From: JBBECJ01 sp041751795
Lineage (GTDB): Bacteria > Chloroflexota > Chloroflexia > Thermomicrobiales > CFX8
DNA: 16,041 bases
Direction of reading: 5' to 3'
Assembly: GCA_041751795.1 (NCBI GenBank)
Contig: JBGSWU010000140.1
Location: forward strand, 1-16,041
Position numbers and translations under genes: made by a program
Part shown: one piece after another, positions 13,250-16,041 of the stretch
Numbering within the stretch: position 1 is the first letter of the stretch
Layout: every line of letters starts with the position of its first letter
Notes under the pieces: model-generated
What the model saw: only the letters and a program-made list of their open reading frames with translations
Told to the model about the DNA's origin: nothing
The model's database searches: none

Positions 13250-15631
13250 TTACCCTTTCGCTGCCGAGCGAGGCGTCACTCGCCAGGAGGATTCGCGCAT
13301 GATCTGCTTGGCTTGCGCGACAAGCGTCAGGATGTTCTTGAACCACGTGTATGCGAGCACTCCGACAATGGCGTAGAAGAGGAACCATCGTCCACGCTGG
13401 CGAATCTGCTCGTCGGCCAGCCGGTAGGTGAATAGCAACTGTCCGGGACCTGCGCTCTGCGTGAACAAGGTCGTCATCAGCCAGAGCGGAATGAACCAGT
13501 CGATCTGATGGAAGCCATGTTGCCAGATCCAGAACAGGACGATCGGAATCATCTGCATCGAAATCCAGGGATAGATTTCCCGCCACGCGAGCAGGTAGAC
13601 GAGTCCGGCCTTCTGGCGTGCTGACAGCGTTGAACTACGGAGTCCTCGCCAGGTGTGCTTGAACGAGACCTGGAACCAACCCTGCGCCCAGCGCAAGCGC
13701 TGATTCCAGAGCGCCCGCATCGTGACTGGCGCGAGTTCGCGCGAGACGATTTTCGGGTCGGTCGCGATCCGATACCCCTGCTGGATCACCCGCATTGATG
13801 AGTCGATGTCCTCGGTGAGCATGAAACCGTGCATCCGAGTCTGGCGCAGCAGGTCCGCCCTCCAGTAGCCGTTGCTGCCACCGAAGATGCCGAAGCCATG
13901 AAGTCGGGTTCGACCGGGATGGGCGACAGCGTATATCGATTCGAACTCGACGGCGACGAGCCGAGCGACCCACGATTCGTCGCCGTTCCGAACCAGACAA
14001 TGTCCCTGGACGATATCGTAGCCGTTACTCAACCAGCGCCAGGCGCGGGTGAAGTTATCGGGATCGGGATGATGGTCGGCATCGAACACACCAATAAAGG
14101 TGCCATCGGCGACGCCCAACGCAGCGTTGACGTTCTGCGCTTTCGAGCCACTTCCATCGACCCTGATCGGGATGAAGCGTGGATCGAGGCTGGCAATCTT
14201 CCGCAACTCGTCTTCAATTGGGTGGGCTCGAGGCGTGTTGTACGCGAGGATAATCTGCATCGCCCCTGGGTACTCGAGACGCCGGAACGACTCGACAGTT
14301 TCAAGAATCGTCGCGGCCTCGTTGGGCAGGTAGGCGGCAATGATCGCGCTGGCCGGTGGATACGGGCTGCCCGGCTCCTCCGGCGGCTGCTTCGGATGAA
14401 GTGCGCAGAGCCCCTCCACCCAGATCAGCAGCGCCGTCGTCACGAGCGCAATGACAACTGCGATGTAGACGACTGGAACGACGTTGATCCCACGGTTGTA
14501 CAACGTGACATAAACGACGAATGGGACAACGATGCTCAGAAACTGGGTCATCGCGATCTGAAGAATCGTTCGTCGGTTCGACCGCGACGTCTTGACCCGA
14601 CCATCATCAGCGGCCTTGACAGCGAGCGCGGATGGACTCATACCGGGCAGATACCGTTTTGGATCCAGGTCGAGGTGATGGGCTGCGTGCGTCAGCGCCA
14701 ACCGCGCTCGTTCGGTGACGATTCCAGAAATCGAATCGGTTCCAAACTCAGCGAAGCCAATATTCGGTGTGAAGCGAACTCGCTCCGAACCGAGATCGAA
14801 TGATGTCTGCGCGATCCGTCGCACGAGGGACTGGAGGCGTCGGTACGCGGCGGCGACGTCAGATTCCGGAATCAGGATCATGAACTTCCCAGATCCATCT
14901 CGCCCGAGAATCTCCAGCGGAAGGGAATCCTGATCGACCAGCGACGCAACACGTCGAGCGATCCGCGCATCACTGCGCTCACCTAGCCGGGCACGCAACA
15001 GCGCCAGTTCGTCGAGTTGCAGGTAAGCCAGACAACCGGGACGACCGCTGCGACGCGTCCGCATGATTTCGCGAATAAGTTCCGCCATGAACGCTTGTTC
15101 AGACAGTAATCCTGTCCGGCGATCCGCCGTCAGTGCGCCAGCCGTTGCCGGTGGACGCTTGACCTTGGCTCCAACCCGGGCAATTAATTCAGTCATCTCG
15201 AACGGTTTGGCGAGATAATCGTCCGCTCCAAGTTCGAGGCCATTGACGATGTCATCGGTTCCGTTACGGGCGGTCAGCATCAGGATGGGAATGCCGCGCG
15301 TTTCGGGCACCGAACGCAGGTAGGACAGGAGGCCGAACCCGTCCATGTTCGGCATCATGACGTCAGAAATAATCAGGTCTGGCGTTGCTTCAGAAACGCG
15401 CGCGAGCGCATCAATGCCATCGACCGCCGTTATGACATCGTAGCCGGCGCGATGAAGCGCGACTGACAACAGTTTGCGGATGCGGCTGTCGTCATCGACC
15501 AGGAGAATCGTGCCAACACTTGGATCCGATGCCTCTTCCGGGGGTAGCGACGATCCCCGGTCGAGGACAAGAGGTCGCGGACCGAGGCTGACTTCCTGCG
15601 GCTTGCGATCGCGTGGTGCGCGTACGGCCAT
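13250..15631 (-). CDS. REC-degenerate GGDEF-GT2 fusion: membrane polysaccharide synthase with its own receiver
   Basis: The product is 793 aa from ATG 15631 (GGAG 7 nt upstream; a longer GTG/ATG frame to 15718 has no ribosome site). Order: receiver (about 40-160; VDDDS near 45-49, phospho-Asp90 in ISDVMMP, Thr120, Lys142); GGDEF fold (about 170-330; begins DRRTGLLSEQAF, but the active loop is R-DGSGKF at 244-250, so Asp/Glu are lost, and the inhibitory RxxD is absent); two membrane helices (about 357-379, 382-408); GT2 catalytic domain (about 427-650; DADHH with Asp517 and Asp519, TEDID at 606-610, QRLRW at 644-648); four C-terminal helices. The latter set is that of processive synthases such as BcsA/PgaC/HAS. 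There is no PilZ domain. It probably polymerises and exports a polysaccharide, gated by receiver phosphorylation. The sugar is unknown. It is first gene of the operon with the kinase and receiver. Confidence 0.92.
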   Translation of the reverse strand: MAVRAPRDRKPQEVSLGPRPLVLDRGSSLPPEEASDPSVGTILLVDDDSRIRKLLSVALHRAGYDVITAVDGIDALARVSEATPDLIISDVMMPNMDGFGLLSYLRSVPETRGIPILMLTARNGTDDIVNGLELGADDYLAKPFEMTELIARVGAKVKRPPATAGALTADRRTGLLSEQAFMAELIREIMRTRRSGRPGCLAYLQLDELALLRARLGERSDARIARRVASLVDQDSLPLEILGRDGSGKFMILIPESDVAAAYRRLQSLVRRIAQTSFDLGSERVRFTPNIGFAEFGTDSISGIVTERARLALTHAAHHLDLDPKRYLPGMSPSALAVKAADDGRVKTSRSNRRTILQIAMTQFLSIVVPFVVYVTLYNRGINVVPVVYIAVVIALVTTALLIWVEGLCALHPKQPPEEPGSPYPPASAIIAAYLPNEAATILETVESFRRLEYPGAMQIILAYNTPRAHPIEDELRKIASLDPRFIPIRVDGSGSKAQNVNAALGVADGTFIGVFDADHHPDPDNFTRAWRWLSNGYDIVQGHCLVRNGDESWVARLVAVEFESIYAVAHPGRTRLHGFGIFGGSNGYWRADLLRQTRMHGFMLTEDIDSSMRVIQQGYRIATDPKIVSRELAPVTMRALWNQRLRWAQGWFQVSFKHTWRGLRSSTLSARQKAGLVYLLAWREIYPWISMQMIPIVLFWIWQHGFHQIDWFIPLWLMTTLFTQSAGPGQLLFTYRLADEQIRQRGRWFLFYAIVGVLAYTWFKNILTLVAQAKQIMRESSWRVTPRSAAKG

Positions 15632-15805
15632 CGGTGAACTCCATGACTCCGCGCAACACTTCGCGCTCTCGAAGTTTGGCAGAGCCACGAAAGCGGATAC
15701 ATAGCAAAGAGGTCCCAACGTCGACGCCGCCTACGGTCTCAGGGGTACCGACAGTTCACGTGCGTACGTACGGGTATTAAGGTTGTCTTTGAGTTGCGCA
15801 GGCTG

Positions 15806-15831
15806 GTACGAGACACGGACGTGTCTCGTAC
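15806..15831. repeat. Perfect inverted repeat (12-bp arms, 2-nt centre) upstream of the glycosyltransferase operon
   Basis: GTACGAGACACG-GA-CGTGTCTCGTAC has no mismatches. It lies 82 bp downstream of the partial gene at the right edge and 175 bp before the glycosyltransferase start. It could end the upstream transcript (no U-tract on either strand), be an operator, or belong to a family of dispersed palindromes. Confidence 0.5.
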
Positions 15832-15912
15832 GTGATTGGGGAAGAAGTTGCACCTGCCTCAATCACATCCAGGACTGACCTGCTCGCACGATTAGCATTC
15901 GATCGTATCGTC

Positions 15913-16041
15913 CTACGATGGCGACCAGTTGGCGGGAAGTGTGTAGCGCTTCTCGACCTCGTCACGGATCATCCCGCGACTTTTCTCAGCCGACACCTTG
16001 TCGGTATTCGCGATCTTCTCGACCGCGTCGGCCAACTCGTC
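15913..16041 (-). CDS. C-terminal 42 residues of an unrecognised protein, 5' end outside the window
   Basis: On the minus strand the frame entering at 16041 is open to TAG at 15913-15915. The tail is highly charged and helical (DELADAVEKIANTDKVSAEK, then RDEVEKRYTLP), ending NWSPS. Codon use is like the neighbours, and other frames have early stops, so this is likely a real gene end. I cannot assign a family from 42 residues. It is co-directional with the glycosyltransferase operon but separated by about 280 bp, so probably a separate transcript. Confidence 0.6.
   Translation of the reverse strand, partial: DELADAVEKIANTDKVSAEKSRGMIRDEVEKRYTLPANWSPS

Noticed and set aside
13829..14803. 324-codon plus-strand reading opposite the glycosyltransferase
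   Set aside because: It is antisense to GT2 motifs DADHH and TEDID and has a low-complexity Arg/Asp-rich product; a shadow.

Overview
The window is a GC-rich bacterial chromosome segment (mixed third codon positions, frequent GTG/TTG starts, Shine-Dalgarno leaders). Short interspersed operons, lipoproteins with Thr/Ser/Pro-rich linkers, a secreted cyanophycinase-like protein and an actinobacterial/Gram-positive-type SOS box together suggest Chloroflexota (Thermomicrobia-like). This taxonomic guess is moderate to weak because no rRNA or other marker gene is present. There are no tRNA, rRNA, CRISPR or IS elements, and nothing suggests phage or plasmid origin.

Layout. (1) 1-370, minus: the N-terminal part of a chagasin-type (I42) protease-inhibitor lipoprotein, cut by the window edge and starting at TTG. 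It is divergent from a four-helix DUF6220-like membrane protein (539-943, plus). (2) 969-5689, minus: a co-directional series, read from 5689 downward, of beta-hydroxyacid dehydrogenase, bifunctional Ada (methylphosphotriester sensor, AraC HTH, O6-methylguanine methyltransferase), TerC-family membrane protein and GH13 alpha-glucosidase. The gaps (about 70-125 bp) are large enough for separate promoters. (3) 5690-6213: a 524-bp divergent intergenic region with two hairpins. (4) 6214-8920, plus: RraA/HMG-aldolase-family protein, a VOC protein behind a sigma70-type promoter that carries a LexA-like box in its spacer, and two tandem paralogous lipoproteins sharing four Cys, separated by a perfect 30-nt palindrome. 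(5) 8952-9287, minus: an unrecognised 111-aa protein. (6) 9614-11494, plus: an exported two-copy cyanophycinase-like (S51) protein whose second copy lacks the nucleophile. (7) 11550-15631, minus: a tight three-gene operon. In transcription order it encodes a REC-degenerate GGDEF-GT2 membrane glycosyltransferase, a GAF histidine kinase with an eroded N-box, and a stand-alone receiver. (8) 15913-16041, minus: the C-terminal 42 residues of an unrecognised protein.

The most unusual system is the operon in (7). A processive-type GT2 polysaccharide synthase carries its own receiver domain and a GGDEF fold with the active site changed to GSGKF. The next genes, 3 and 5 nt downstream, encode a histidine kinase and a second receiver. 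The simplest model is phosphorelay control of exopolysaccharide synthesis fused into the synthase, replacing the usual PilZ/c-di-GMP control. The other main leads are the SOS-like box in the VOC promoter, the paired four-Cys lipoproteins, the duplicated cyanophycinase-like protein, and a set of perfect inverted repeats at gene ends that lack U-tracts.
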